Of a stretch of DNA of 64,000 nt, positions 1 to 7,916 are shown in pieces. Source of the stretch: CAZYJR01 sp964647905 (lineage in GTDB: Bacteria > Desulfobacterota > DSM-4660 > Desulfatiglandales > HGW-15); the NCBI GenBank assembly GCA_964647905.1, contig CAZYJR010000014.1:1-64000 (forward strand). Direction: 5' to 3'. Position 1 is the stretch's first letter. Each line of letters starts with the position of its first letter. The notes under the pieces are model-generated. The model was not told where the DNA came from. It did no database searches and was given only the letters and a program-made list of their open reading frames with translations. The position numbers and the translations under genes are program-made.

Positions 1-592
1 CATTCCTGCTTCGCAGATCCTTGACCGTTCGTTCCAAAGCCTCGTTTCCAGCTCTTGCTTCTTGAATCCTCCTTGTGAGCTCGGAGATCAGAGCATCACT
101 GTAGGAAACCCTCTCCCTTAACTCTTCAATTCGACTCTCCGACTCTTGCCGCAGCCCGGCCAATCCTTCCCGGAGTTCTTCATTGGCCGTCTTCCTGTCA
201 GCAAGCTCGGTTCTAAGCGACGCGAGCTTATCCTCCAACGCGTTGATCATTCCGTCCTTTTCAGCTATCCGGGATTGGAGCTCATTGATTCTCTTCTCAT
301 AGACTTCGGCCTCCGCTGATCGCTTTACAGAAGCATCCTGAATCGTCTTTCCGAGCTCGTCCAGCTCTTCGCGCGCGGCGGCAAGCTCCTGTTGGAGCTC
401 CCGGTTCTCCTTTTCCAGACCGGATACCTGCTCCCTGAGTCGAGCCCTTTCATCCGATAGTTCGGCGGCTTCTTCCTTGACGGAGCTCACGGTCTCCTCG
501 AGAGATGAGCGCTGCCGGTAGAGAACGGCGGAGTAAACCACGGCCGCTGCCAGCAAGACCGCGAGGACAGTCGTAACAATCGTTTTCTTCAT
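1..592 (-). CDS. Membrane-anchored coiled-coil protein (3' end outside window)
   Basis: The reading frame starts at ATG 592 and stays open to the left edge, so the C-terminus is missing. An AAGGACACGGAG stretch precedes the ATG and serves as ribosome binding site. Residues 5-22 form one hydrophobic segment (TIVTTVLAVLLAAAVVYSAV) after two lysines, fitting a signal anchor. Everything after it is Glu/Arg/Leu/Ala-rich with strong heptad character, an extended coiled coil of at least 150 residues. No enzymatic motif is visible. Such proteins are usually envelope or structural; no specific function can be assigned. Confidence 0.8.
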   Translation of the reverse strand, partial: MKKTIVTTVLAVLLAAAVVYSAVLYRQRSSLEETVSSVKEEAAELSDERARLREQVSGLEKENRELQQELAAAREELDELGKTIQDASVKRSAEAEVYEKRINELQSRIAEKDGMINALEDKLASLRTELADRKTANEELREGLAGLRQESESRIEELRERVSYSDALISELTRRIQEARAGNEALERTVKDLRSRN

Positions 593-753
593 CTCCGTGT
601 CCTTTCAAGGCGTGGCATCGCCAGAAAGAAGTCCAGGGGAAAAGGAGGCAAGGGCAACGAATGATCAATGACAGGATAGAGACTCAAGCAGAATACAGGA
701 AGATAACCGGAGGTAGCGCGCTCTCGTGCCCTGCCCGTTGACAGCCTTCTTGA

Positions 754-769
754 CATCGGGATCCCGATG
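754..769. repeat. 16-bp perfect palindrome
   Basis: CATCGGGATCCCGATG is its own reverse complement and lies in the 213-bp gap between the panE-like gene and the coiled-coil gene, both on the minus strand. It could be a hairpin in the read-through transcript or a protein-binding site. There is no T-run, so it is not a standard intrinsic terminator. The rest of the gap shows nothing I can name. Confidence 0.35.
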
Positions 770-805
770 CTTCGCAAGCACTTTAGCTTAATCAGGGGGA
801 GGGTG

Positions 806-1732
806 TCAAATCAGTGCCCCGCGCTCCTCCGCCACCCTGATGATCTGGTAGAGTACTCGGTTGACCGGCACGGGCACGCCGCGGGCATCGCCCAGCTCAA
901 TTACGCGGCCCGCAAAGATCTCCACTTCGGTCTTTCTGCCGGCTTCCACGTCCTGGAGCATGGAGGTCTTGCCCTCCGGGCCGAGGCCCATCAGCACCTG
1001 TCTCCAGTTGTGGATGTCCTGCGGGCCAAGGTCCACGCCTTCTTTGGAGGCAACCGAGATCACCTCCTCCATAGCCCACTGCATCAGGTTCCGGGCCTCC
1101 TCGGATCTCTGAAACACCCCGTAAGGGGCCCTCAGCACGGCCGATGCCTGGTTGATTCCCACATTGATCATGAACTTCCACCAGAGCGTGCGGATCATGT
1201 CCTCAGGGGTCTCCCAGGGGATTCCGGCTGCATCGAAGAGCTCCTGGACCCTTCTCACCCGCTCGGCGATCTCCCGGTTCGCCGCCTCACCGAACTGGAT
1301 AAGCCCAGGATTGGTGTAGGTCACACGATTACCCTCTCGGACGCTGTCGATCCCGAGAGCTACGGCGTAGAGGACCTTTTCCCTGCCGAAGGCCGCCCCG
1401 AGCCGCTCCTCGCTGTCGATCCCGTTCATGACCGAGATAAGAATCGTTTTCTCCCCCACCCGGCCTCGCATGTCCCGGATCGCGCGCTTCAGATGATGGG
1501 CCTTTACCGCCACCAGCACGAGATCTGAAGGAGGAGCCGGTTCATCGGGCCTTATCACTGGAACGGGGTATTTGCGGCCGTTTACCACCAAGCCCCCTTT
1601 GGAGAGCCGCTCGTAGCGCTCACCGTCCGCCACCAGCCGGACCGAGCCGGGATCCATCTCAAAGAATCGGCTCGCATAAAAGGCCCCCATAGCACCCGCA
1701 CCGACGATCGCAATGCTTCTTATGGGCTCCAA
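806..1732 (-). CDS. panE: 2-dehydropantoate 2-reductase family protein (PanE/ApbA-like)
   Basis: A 308-residue protein with an N-terminal Rossmann fold (IVGAGAMGAFYASRF around residues 9-23) and the C-terminal helical domain of the ketopantoate reductase family, including the WWKFMINVGINQASAVL block holding the family's catalytic Lys and Asn. The start is TTG at 1732, with GGGGGAG upstream. It begins 32 bp after thi4 on the same strand, so it is probably cotranscribed from the TPP-riboswitch promoter. The family makes pantoate from ketopantoate with NADPH. ApbA was first named for a link to thiamine synthesis in Salmonella, which fits this position. The substrate is inferred only; some PanE-like proteins act on other 2-oxoacids. 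Confidence 0.85.
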   Translation of the reverse strand: MEPIRSIAIVGAGAMGAFYASRFFEMDPGSVRLVADGERYERLSKGGLVVNGRKYPVPVIRPDEPAPPSDLVLVAVKAHHLKRAIRDMRGRVGEKTILISVMNGIDSEERLGAAFGREKVLYAVALGIDSVREGNRVTYTNPGLIQFGEAANREIAERVRRVQELFDAAGIPWETPEDMIRTLWWKFMINVGINQASAVLRAPYGVFQRSEEARNLMQWAMEEVISVASKEGVDLGPQDIHNWRQVLMGLGPEGKTSMLQDVEAGRKTEVEIFAGRVIELGDARGVPVPVNRVLYQIIRVAEERGALI

Positions 1733-1764
1733 TGCTCTCCCCCGCTCCTTCCCGCAGTGAACCT

Positions 1765-2553
1765 TCAGTTGCCCGCTGAGTCCAGCCTCTCCAGGACCGC
1801 CCCGGCCGCCTTCTCGCCCGAGAGTAGCATCCCTCCGAAAATCGGACCCATCCTGGGACCGCCGAAGGTGGCGTTCGCGGCCATGCCGGCCACGAAAAGC
1901 CCGGGGAAGACCTCTCTGGTGTTATCCAGGGTCAAGGTCTCGGCTCGGTCCGACCACATGGATTTCTCACCCTCCACCTCGCCTGTCGGCGTAAGGAGCC
2001 TCCCCGGCACCTTGTCCCTGACCACACGGACCACTTCGGTCGCATGCCCGGTGGCGTCTATTATTAATCTCGAGCGTATGGCCAGGGGATCCACGTGGAG
2101 CCCCGCCGTCTCCACGGGCGACCAATTCAGGACAAGACCCAGGACTCGGTCCTCGCGCATGAGCACGTCTTCCACCGAAATACAGTTGAAGACCGTAAGC
2201 CCGGCCTGGACGGCCCTCGAGGTCAGGGTGGAGGTCAGCTCCACCGCATCGCAGACCAGGTACGGCTCCTCGTAGACATGATACCGTATCCCCAGGTCAT
2301 CCAGGATGTGCCGGGCGCTCTCCTGGACAACCACCTCGTTGAACATCATGCCGCCGCCCCACACCCCGCCCCCTATGGAGAGCTTCCTCTCGAAGAGCGC
2401 CACCTTCCTGCCGGCCTTTGCAAGGGCGTAACCCGCGACCAGTCCCGAGGGCCCGCCCCCCACTATGGCTGTATCGACCTCCAGGTGGCTCTTAAGTTTT
2501 TCAAAGTAACGATCCAGAATGGCCCTGGTGATGATGACTTCGTCGAGCTCCAT
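1765..2553 (-). CDS. thi4: Thiazole synthase, Thi4 family
   Basis: A 262-residue FAD/NAD-fold protein with VGGGPSGLVAGYALAKAG near residue 30, the GGGVWGGGMMF glycine-rich block and a C-terminal GMAANATFGGPRMGPIFGGM motif, all typical of Thi4. Thi4 makes the thiazole phosphate moiety of thiamine from NAD and glycine. The helix after DATGHA has no cysteine where the eukaryotic suicide enzyme carries its sulfur-donor Cys, which suggests the sulfide-using catalytic type known from anaerobic prokaryotes. The ATG at 2553 follows GGGGGAGGAAG and lies just past the riboswitch terminator. An in-frame extension to 2685 would run through the riboswitch and is rejected. Confidence 0.9.
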   Translation of the reverse strand: MELDEVIITRAILDRYFEKLKSHLEVDTAIVGGGPSGLVAGYALAKAGRKVALFERKLSIGGGVWGGGMMFNEVVVQESARHILDDLGIRYHVYEEPYLVCDAVELTSTLTSRAVQAGLTVFNCISVEDVLMREDRVLGLVLNWSPVETAGLHVDPLAIRSRLIIDATGHATEVVRVVRDKVPGRLLTPTGEVEGEKSMWSDRAETLTLDNTREVFPGLFVAGMAANATFGGPRMGPIFGGMLLSGEKAAGAVLERLDSAGN

Positions 2554-2572
2554 CTTCCTCCCCCTTTCCGTC

Positions 2573-2604
2573 AAAAAAAGCCGCTCTCCTGCGGGGAAAG
2601 CGGC
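2573..2604 (-). terminator. Intrinsic terminator of the TPP riboswitch
   Basis: On the minus strand a 10-bp stem (GCCGCTTTCC / GGAGAGCGGC) with a five-base loop is followed by seven T residues, between the aptamer and the thi4 ribosome binding site. Ligand binding presumably favours this hairpin and stops transcription before thi4. Confidence 0.85.
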
Positions 2605-2632
2605 CTGCGGGAGGGGAGCCCCCTCTTCCAGC

Positions 2633-2727
2633 CCGTTTCCCTTCGCAGGTATTACCCTGATCAGGTTCAAAGGGTGTCCGGTCAACGCGGACTCTCAGCC
2701 TGCGCCCGAGAGCGCGGCACCCCCAAC
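2633..2727 (-). promoter_or_regulatory. TPP (THI-box) riboswitch
   Basis: Read on the minus strand, the region has the diagnostic TPP aptamer elements in order: GGGGGTGCC, GCTGAGA, ACCCTTTGAACCTGATC, GGGTAATACCTGCGAAGGGA. It lies between a sigma-70 promoter and thi4 and is followed by an intrinsic terminator, so control is most likely by transcription attenuation. Confidence 0.95.
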
Positions 2728-2768
2728 GGAGCCATTCAACATCTCTGGTATGGCTTAAACCGGGCTGC

Positions 2769-2797
2769 ACTATATAGAGGGGAGAGGAGCATGTCAA
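2769..2797 (-). promoter_or_regulatory. Sigma-70 promoter of the thi4 operon
   Basis: On the minus strand TTGACA (2792-2797) and TATAGT (2769-2774) are 17 bp apart. Transcription would start near 2762, about 35 bp before the TPP aptamer. Five of six -10 bases and all six -35 bases match consensus. Confidence 0.75.
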
Positions 2798-2860
2798 TCC
2801 GCTTCTCAACGCTCCGGCACGGACCCCCACGCAAAAGCGCTTCGGGAGGCGGCAAGCACG

Positions 2861-3964
2861 CTACTCCTTTTTGTCCTCTCCGGCCCTGGCTTTCAGGGCT
2901 TCCCCGCCAGCCGGTTCCTCCTCGGAGATCAGGCCCAGGGCCCTGGCCCTTCTTTCCCACTGCCTGCGGGCCAGCTCCTGCATGTCCATGGTGGGGTCGG
3001 TCTCGTCCACGATCTCGATGCCCAGGAGCGTCTCCACAATGTCCTCCAGGGTGACCAGCCCGGCCAGTCCCCCGTACTCATCCACCACTAGGGCGATGTG
3101 TTCACGCTGGTCCAAGATCTGATCAAAGAGGTAAAGCAGTGAGACCATCTCAGGGACCACCAGGATCTTGCGTCCAAGCTCGGCAAGCTGCTTGCCGGTG
3201 TTGCCGCGGGAAGCCTCGAGGAGGATATCGTTTCTGAGAACGAAGAATCGGATGTCTTCCGGGCTCTCCGTGTAGATCGGTATCCTGGAGAACTTGAGCT
3301 CCGGGTACTTCTCCACGACCTCACCCACGGTCATGTCCGCCTGGAGTGCGAATACCACGGGCCTCGGAGTCATAATGCTCTCGGCCTTCAGCTTTCCCAA
3401 TCGGAGAAGGTTCTTGAGGATCTTGGATTCCTGCTCCCGAAAAACGCCCTCCTGGAAACCGATGTCCGCCATGGCCCGGATCTCCTCCCTGCTTATCGTG
3501 TATATCGACCTCTTACCGGATACCATTCGGGTGACGAGTTGGGAGAGCCAGACAAGGGGGTGCAGGAAACGGATAAGGATGCTGAGCAGCAGGGCTGTGG
3601 GACCGGCCAAGCTACGCCAGTAAACCGCCCCCAATGTCTTGGGGATGATCTCGGAGAGGACCAGTATGAGAAGCGTAAGGACCGCCGAGGTGACCGCCAC
3701 GTAACCGCTGCCGAAGACCAACATGGCCTGGGCCCCTACGCCTGCCGCCCCCACTGTGTGAGCGATGGTGTTCAGGCTGAGAATGGCAGCCAGCGGCCGA
3801 TCTATGTCAGCCTTGAGCTCTCTCAGCACGGCCCCGGCGTGCGGCGAGTTCCTCTCGAAGGCGGCCGCAAACCCCGGGGTTATGGAAAGAATCACCGCCT
3901 CCATTATGGAGCAGAGAAAGGAGACGCCAAGGGCCAGTGACAAGTACAACAAAAGTAGTGACAT
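2861..3964 (-). CDS. CNNM/DUF21-type membrane protein with CBS pair (CorC/HlyC-like)
   Basis: A 367-residue protein whose first half holds the CNNM transmembrane domain: hydrophobic helices around residues 1-25, 58-80, 86-110 and 122-140, with the family hallmark LSEIIPKTLG. It continues into the acidic-helix segment (SREEIRAMADIGFQEGVF) and a CBS pair (SIMTPRPVVFALQ to VVDEYGGLAGLVTLEDIVETLLG). The usual C-terminal CorC_HlyC transporter-associated domain is absent; the protein ends in a short charged tail. Members are linked to Mg2+ or Co2+ efflux and are often misnamed hemolysins. It starts at ATG 3964 and appears to be its own transcription unit. Confidence 0.88.
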   Translation of the reverse strand: MSLLLLYLSLALGVSFLCSIMEAVILSITPGFAAAFERNSPHAGAVLRELKADIDRPLAAILSLNTIAHTVGAAGVGAQAMLVFGSGYVAVTSAVLTLLILVLSEIIPKTLGAVYWRSLAGPTALLLSILIRFLHPLVWLSQLVTRMVSGKRSIYTISREEIRAMADIGFQEGVFREQESKILKNLLRLGKLKAESIMTPRPVVFALQADMTVGEVVEKYPELKFSRIPIYTESPEDIRFFVLRNDILLEASRGNTGKQLAELGRKILVVPEMVSLLYLFDQILDQREHIALVVDEYGGLAGLVTLEDIVETLLGIEIVDETDPTMDMQELARRQWERRARALGLISEEEPAGGEALKARAGEDKKE

Positions 3965-4045
3965 ACATAGTATTCCTGATCATCTATTGCCGGTACACAC
4001 ACGACTGATTTGTAATATATTTGCAAATTTACAATATTCCCACGG

Positions 4046-4232
4046 TCACTTTGACCCCGTCCAGGGAGAGACCTCTAAAAAGCGCAGGCTTTGCTCCACT
4101 GTGGTCTTGGTCTCCCCCGGGCCGCCCAGGAGAAGGACCCCCATGCGCCGTATGCCCTGATCGACCAGGAGATCGCTGGTACGCGGGCATATTCATGGTC
4201 TCGGTGTTGGCAGAGACAAGAAGAACACGCAC
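4046..4232 (-). pseudogene. Remnant of a B12-binding radical SAM gene
   Basis: Nine bases after the tonB stop a GTG (4232) with an AAGG site starts MRVLLVSANTETMNMP, a very typical N-terminus of B12-binding-domain radical SAM proteins. The frame then shifts, and the next frame reads SDLLVDQGIRRMGVLLLGGP followed by GETKTTVEQSLRFLE and a stop. That is a conserved block from the radical SAM domain hundreds of residues further on. The B12 domain, the CxxxCxxC site and the C-terminus are all missing. The gene was evidently the last member of the cobalamin operon and has been reduced by internal deletion. Confidence 0.75.
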
Positions 4233-4241
4233 GGATCCGCC

Positions 4242-5075
4242 TTACTGCAGCCGAAACGTAACCGGGATCCTGACCCGCATATCCACGGCCCGGTCGCCCC
4301 GTCTTCCCGGCTCGAACCGCCACTCCCCCACCGCATCCATTGCGGCCTTGTCCAGTATATCGTATCCGCTGGATTCAGTCACACCCACTTCTCCCACCCG
4401 GCCCTCCCGGGTCACCAAGACCTCCAGGACAACCGTCCCTTCGCAGCCCCTGCGCCTGGCCAGCCTGGGGTAAGCGGGGGGAGGATTTTCTTGATACCGC
4501 GGTACCGCTTCTTCGAGCTCCGGCCCGGGCGGGGGAGGCTGCTCCGGTGGCGGGCTATTTGAAGGCGTATCCAAGGTGTCACGCACCGCAAGAGGTGCGG
4601 GGCGTTCCGCGGCTTCTTCTTCGAGTTCCTCAGAAACCCTGCCTTGTTGGAGAGGCTCATCCGGCCGGCGGGGATCCTCTGGCGGCGGCTCTTCAGGGGC
4701 AGGATCCTGATCCGGCCAAGTGTCTTTTCCTGTCTTCTTCCGGGATGCAGGCTCCGGAGTCTCCCCGGCCGGTTCTTCTGGTTCATCCTTGACCGGATCA
4801 GGTGAAGGAGTAGGAACTTTCCCATTCGGCTCGTCGGGCGGCGGGGTCGAATCAGGCGGGGGCTCTTCCGGTAGACGCTCAAAGGCTTCTTCCGGAGGCC
4901 CTTCAGGGCCCGGGGAAGAAGAACCGGTATGGGTCAGCGGCTCAAGTGTTACGGCCAGGGGAGGAGGGGGAGGAGAAATCGGGCTTTCCGCTTCGAAGGG
5001 TCTCGGCGCCCGGGCTGCGAGAAGCACGGCGTGAATCCCCAGGGCCAGCAAAGCGGCGGTCAGGAGGCGTCTCAC
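4242..5075 (-). CDS. tonB: TonB family protein
   Basis: A 277-residue protein with an N-terminal membrane anchor (LLTAALLALGIHAVLLAAR), a long Pro/Glu-rich periplasm-spanning linker (residues about 30-190) and a C-terminal TonB domain of about 80 residues (GCEGTVVLEVLVTREGRVGE, SSGYDILDKAAMDAVGEWRF). TonB couples the inner-membrane proton gradient to outer-membrane receptors. Its start overlaps the exbD stop by 4 bp, so the two are translationally coupled. Sitting in a cobalamin-riboswitch operon, it probably powers corrinoid uptake, yet no TonB-dependent receptor lies in the operon. Confidence 0.9.
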   Translation of the reverse strand: MRRLLTAALLALGIHAVLLAARAPRPFEAESPISPPPPPLAVTLEPLTHTGSSSPGPEGPPEEAFERLPEEPPPDSTPPPDEPNGKVPTPSPDPVKDEPEEPAGETPEPASRKKTGKDTWPDQDPAPEEPPPEDPRRPDEPLQQGRVSEELEEEAAERPAPLAVRDTLDTPSNSPPPEQPPPPGPELEEAVPRYQENPPPAYPRLARRRGCEGTVVLEVLVTREGRVGEVGVTESSGYDILDKAAMDAVGEWRFEPGRRGDRAVDMRVRIPVTFRLQ

Positions 5076-5485
5076 GGCCCGGCCCCGGCCTCGGCCTGGA
5101 GCGAGATTCTTGTGATATCGGCCTCCCGGATACTGTCCAGCACCCGGAAGAGATCCTGGTAAGGGAGGTCCCTGTGGGCAAAGAGAAGCACTCCCTCAAC
5201 TCCCTCCCGCTCTTGGCTGAGGCGTCTCAAGACGTGGCTCAGGTCCTCCCGCCGTACGGGGGTCTCATCCACGAAGACCGTGCCTTCCCCTTTCACAGTC
5301 ACCGAGAGGACCGCCCTCTTATCGATCTCGGCGGTGGATGAGCGGGGCAGGGTGACAGGCAGCCCGTGGTCAACCGCCATGGATAGCATGGCGTAGATAA
5401 AGAACACCAGGAGGAGGAAGACGATGTCTATCAGGGGGAGCATCTCTATCCTGGCCTTTCCGGCCCGCCTCCCGGGCACCTTCAT
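5072..5485 (-). CDS. exbD: ExbD/TolR biopolymer transport protein
   Basis: A 137-residue ExbD-family protein with a single N-terminal helix and the typical MLPLIDIVFLLLVFFIYAML segment, whose Asp carries protons in the ExbBD motor. The periplasmic domain follows. It overlaps exbB upstream by 4 bp and tonB downstream by 4 bp, giving a tight exbB-exbD-tonB unit that energises TonB. Confidence 0.92.
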   Translation of the reverse strand: MKVPGRRAGKARIEMLPLIDIVFLLLVFFIYAMLSMAVDHGLPVTLPRSSTAEIDKRAVLSVTVKGEGTVFVDETPVRREDLSHVLRRLSQEREGVEGVLLFAHRDLPYQDLFRVLDSIREADITRISLQAEAGAGP

Positions 5486-6099
5486 CGATCCTCCCCTTGC
5501 CCGCTCAGCTTTTCATACACGATCTCCAGGCTGGTGGCGTACTTCTCAATCGCCAGTGCCGCCTTCTCCGCGCGGGTATTGAAATAGTTGTATGGAAAGA
5601 CGGAGAGGATGGCGATACCCAGGCCCGAGGCCGTGGTGATCAAGGCCTGGGCGATGCCCCCTGTCACCGCGGCCGGGTCCTGTATGCCGCTCCTGCCGAG
5701 CAGGTCGAATGAGCTGATGATCCCCAGAACAGTCCCGAAGATCCCCAGGAGAGGCGCGACAGTGATCATGGTATCCAGGACCACTAGGTAGCGGCGCATC
5801 CGCTCCATCTCGTCCGCTGCGGCCGTTTCCATGGCCTTGCCCATGGAAAAATCCCGGTGGAGTATGCCGCTTACCAGGATGCGCACGATGTAGTCCTTGG
5901 ATCCTGAAACAGCCCGCCGCACACCTTCCCAGTCCCCATCTCGGCAGAGCTCCAGGACCTTATCCACCAGGGGGGGGTCCCTCCGCAGGTCTTCGACCGC
6001 CCAGAAAAGCGCCCGCTCGATGATCACGGTGAGGGCGACCAGCGAGCAGCCCAGGAGAGGGATCATCACCGGCCCCCCTCTATAGAAAACCTCCAGCAT
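5482..6099 (-). CDS. exbB: ExbB/TolQ/MotA-family proton channel protein
   Basis: A 205-residue inner-membrane protein with the family layout: a first helix (MIPLLGCSLVALTVIIERAL), a cytoplasmic loop, then two helices with LDTMITVAPLLGIFGTVLGI and GGIAQALITTASGLGIAILS. It forms the proton channel with ExbD. It lies between the BtuD-type ATPase gene and exbD in the cobalamin-riboswitch operon, 24 bp after the ATPase stop, with no separate promoter evident. Confidence 0.92.
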   Translation of the reverse strand: MLEVFYRGGPVMIPLLGCSLVALTVIIERALFWAVEDLRRDPPLVDKVLELCRDGDWEGVRRAVSGSKDYIVRILVSGILHRDFSMGKAMETAAADEMERMRRYLVVLDTMITVAPLLGIFGTVLGIISSFDLLGRSGIQDPAAVTGGIAQALITTASGLGIAILSVFPYNYFNTRAEKAALAIEKYATSLEIVYEKLSGQGEDR

Positions 6100-6123
6100 G
6101 TCTACTCCACTTCTCCTGTGTCT

Positions 6124-6903
6124 CTACGGCACCAGTGTCAGCCTGGGCCGGCCGGTACCCGGATGGGCATCCACAAGGACCGGGCAATCATAAACACTTT
6201 CTATGGTCTCGGCCGTTACCACGTCCTCCGGCGGGCCGGTCCGTACCACCCGCCCGTCCTTCAACACCAACATGCGATCGCAGTACTGGGCGGCCAAATC
6301 GATCTCGTGGGTCACCACCACCACTCCCAGACCCTGCTCCCTTGCCAGTGAGGCGGTAAGCCTGAAGATCTCTCTCTTGTAGCGCAAGTCCAGAAAGGAA
6401 GTGGGCTCGTCCAGTAGGAGCACGGACGGCTCCTGGGCCAGGGCCCGCGCTATCATGACCCTCTGTCTCTCCCCGCCGGAGACCGCATGGATGTCTCTTT
6501 CCTCCAGCTCCAGGGCCCCGGTCGCTTCGAGGGCCCTCCTTGCCGTTGCGAGATCATGCTCCCCCTCGAACCGCAGCCGGCGCATGTGGGGGAAGCGCCC
6601 CATCAGCACCACCTCCAAAACGGAGAACGAAAACCGAAAGTGGCTCTCCTGGGCCACCATCGCCACGTTCCGGGCCACTTCGGCCCGGGAAAAACGGTCC
6701 ATGGACCTTCCCTGGAACCGCACCAGGCCCTCTCGAGGGAGCAGGAGGCCGTCCATCAGCCGGAGAAGTGTGCTCTTGCCCGAGCCGTTGGGGCCGAGGA
6801 CGCCCAGGAGCTCCCCCGCGCCCACATCCACACTCACTTCCTTCAAGGCCCAGGTGTCTGCGTATCGATACCCGGCCCTCTCCACGCTCAGGACCTTCCC
6901 CAA
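6124..6903 (-). CDS. btuD: Cobalamin/iron-siderophore ABC transporter ATPase (BtuD/FecE type)
   Basis: A 259-residue ABC ATPase with Walker A GPNGSGKST near residue 36, signature VSGGERQRVMIARAL, Walker B LLLDEPTSFLD and the switch His in VVVTHEIDL. It belongs to the FecE/BtuD subgroup that pairs with BtuC-type permeases. The TTG start at 6903 follows GGGGGAG and overlaps the permease stop. Corrinoid rather than iron chelate is inferred from the cobalamin riboswitch that heads the operon. Confidence 0.88.
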   Translation of the reverse strand: MGKVLSVERAGYRYADTWALKEVSVDVGAGELLGVLGPNGSGKSTLLRLMDGLLLPREGLVRFQGRSMDRFSRAEVARNVAMVAQESHFRFSFSVLEVVLMGRFPHMRRLRFEGEHDLATARRALEATGALELEERDIHAVSGGERQRVMIARALAQEPSVLLLDEPTSFLDLRYKREIFRLTASLAREQGLGVVVVTHEIDLAAQYCDRMLVLKDGRVVRTGPPEDVVTAETIESVYDCPVLVDAHPGTGRPRLTLVP

Positions 6904-7916
6904 CGGCTCCCCCTTGTCTTAAGCAGGTAGATGAAAAACGGCGCCCCCAGGAAAGCGGTGATGACCCCCACAGGGAGCTCGGCAGGGCTGATCAGGATCC
7001 GGGCCGCGGTGTCCGCCGCCACCAGGAAGACCGCACCGCCTATGGCGGCTACAGGGATCAGGATTCTGTGATCCGAGCCGCAGATCATGCGGGCAAGATG
7101 GGGCACCAGCAGCCCGACAAACCCGATGAGCCCTGAAAACGAAACCACCAGCCCGACCATGAGGGAGACGATGAGCAAACAGGCCGCCTTGGTCCGGTGG
7201 ACCTCCACCCCCACCTGCATGGCGGTTTCCTCTCCCGCTGTTATGAGATTGAGATGGCGGGAAAAGGTGTAGAGCACTACCCCTCCGGCCGCAGCCAGGG
7301 GTGCACAGACCGCCAGGTGGGCGTAGCGGCTCTGGCCCAAGTCCCCGTAGAGCCAAAAGAGCATGCTGTGGAGTCTGCTGTCCGTCGTGGTGGCGATAAA
7401 AAACATGATGATCGCGGTAAAAAAGGCATTAATGATCACCCCGGTAAGGAGGACGGTTGAGGACTCCTCCCCCATTTTCCTTGTCCCCAGGGCCATCAAG
7501 ACCCCAAGGGTGAGAAGAGCGCCCATGAAGGCGGTCAGCGGCACCCCCATACTGAAACCCAAGCCCAAGACGATCCCCAAGACCGCGCCGAAGGCCGCAC
7601 CGCTCGAGACCCCCAGTATAAAGGGATCGGCCAATGGATTTCTCAGCACCGCCTGGAACACCACCCCGCCCAGGGACAAGGAAAATCCCACTACAGCGGC
7701 CAGGAGGATCCTGGGGAGCCGGATGCGAAAAAGGATCAGACCCGCCGAGCCCTCGCCCAAGCCGCTATCGAACAGACGCCCCAGGATCTCCCCTGCTGAT
7801 AGATCCGCGGTCCCCAGGCACAGTGAAAGCGCCGATACAAGCCCCAGGAGCAGCATCATGGCTCCGGCGGCGCCAAGCACCTTGCCCGCGCTGAGAGTCG
7901 CCCTCCTACGGTCCAT
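6888..7916 (-). CDS. btuC: BtuC/FecCD-family ABC permease
   Basis: A 342-residue polytopic protein of the FecCD family with about ten transmembrane helices and the conserved RIPRILLAAVVGFSLSLGGV, NPLADPFILGVSSGAA and FSGLIGFVGLLVPHLARM blocks. It translocates cobalamin or related chelates with the BtuD-type ATPase and BtuF-type binding protein. The start at 7916 overlaps the btuF stop by 11 bp and the stop overlaps btuD, indicating coupled translation. Confidence 0.9.
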   Translation of the reverse strand: MDRRRATLSAGKVLGAAGAMMLLLGLVSALSLCLGTADLSAGEILGRLFDSGLGEGSAGLILFRIRLPRILLAAVVGFSLSLGGVVFQAVLRNPLADPFILGVSSGAAFGAVLGIVLGLGFSMGVPLTAFMGALLTLGVLMALGTRKMGEESSTVLLTGVIINAFFTAIIMFFIATTTDSRLHSMLFWLYGDLGQSRYAHLAVCAPLAAAGGVVLYTFSRHLNLITAGEETAMQVGVEVHRTKAACLLIVSLMVGLVVSFSGLIGFVGLLVPHLARMICGSDHRILIPVAAIGGAVFLVAADTAARILISPAELPVGVITAFLGAPFFIYLLKTRGSRWGRS

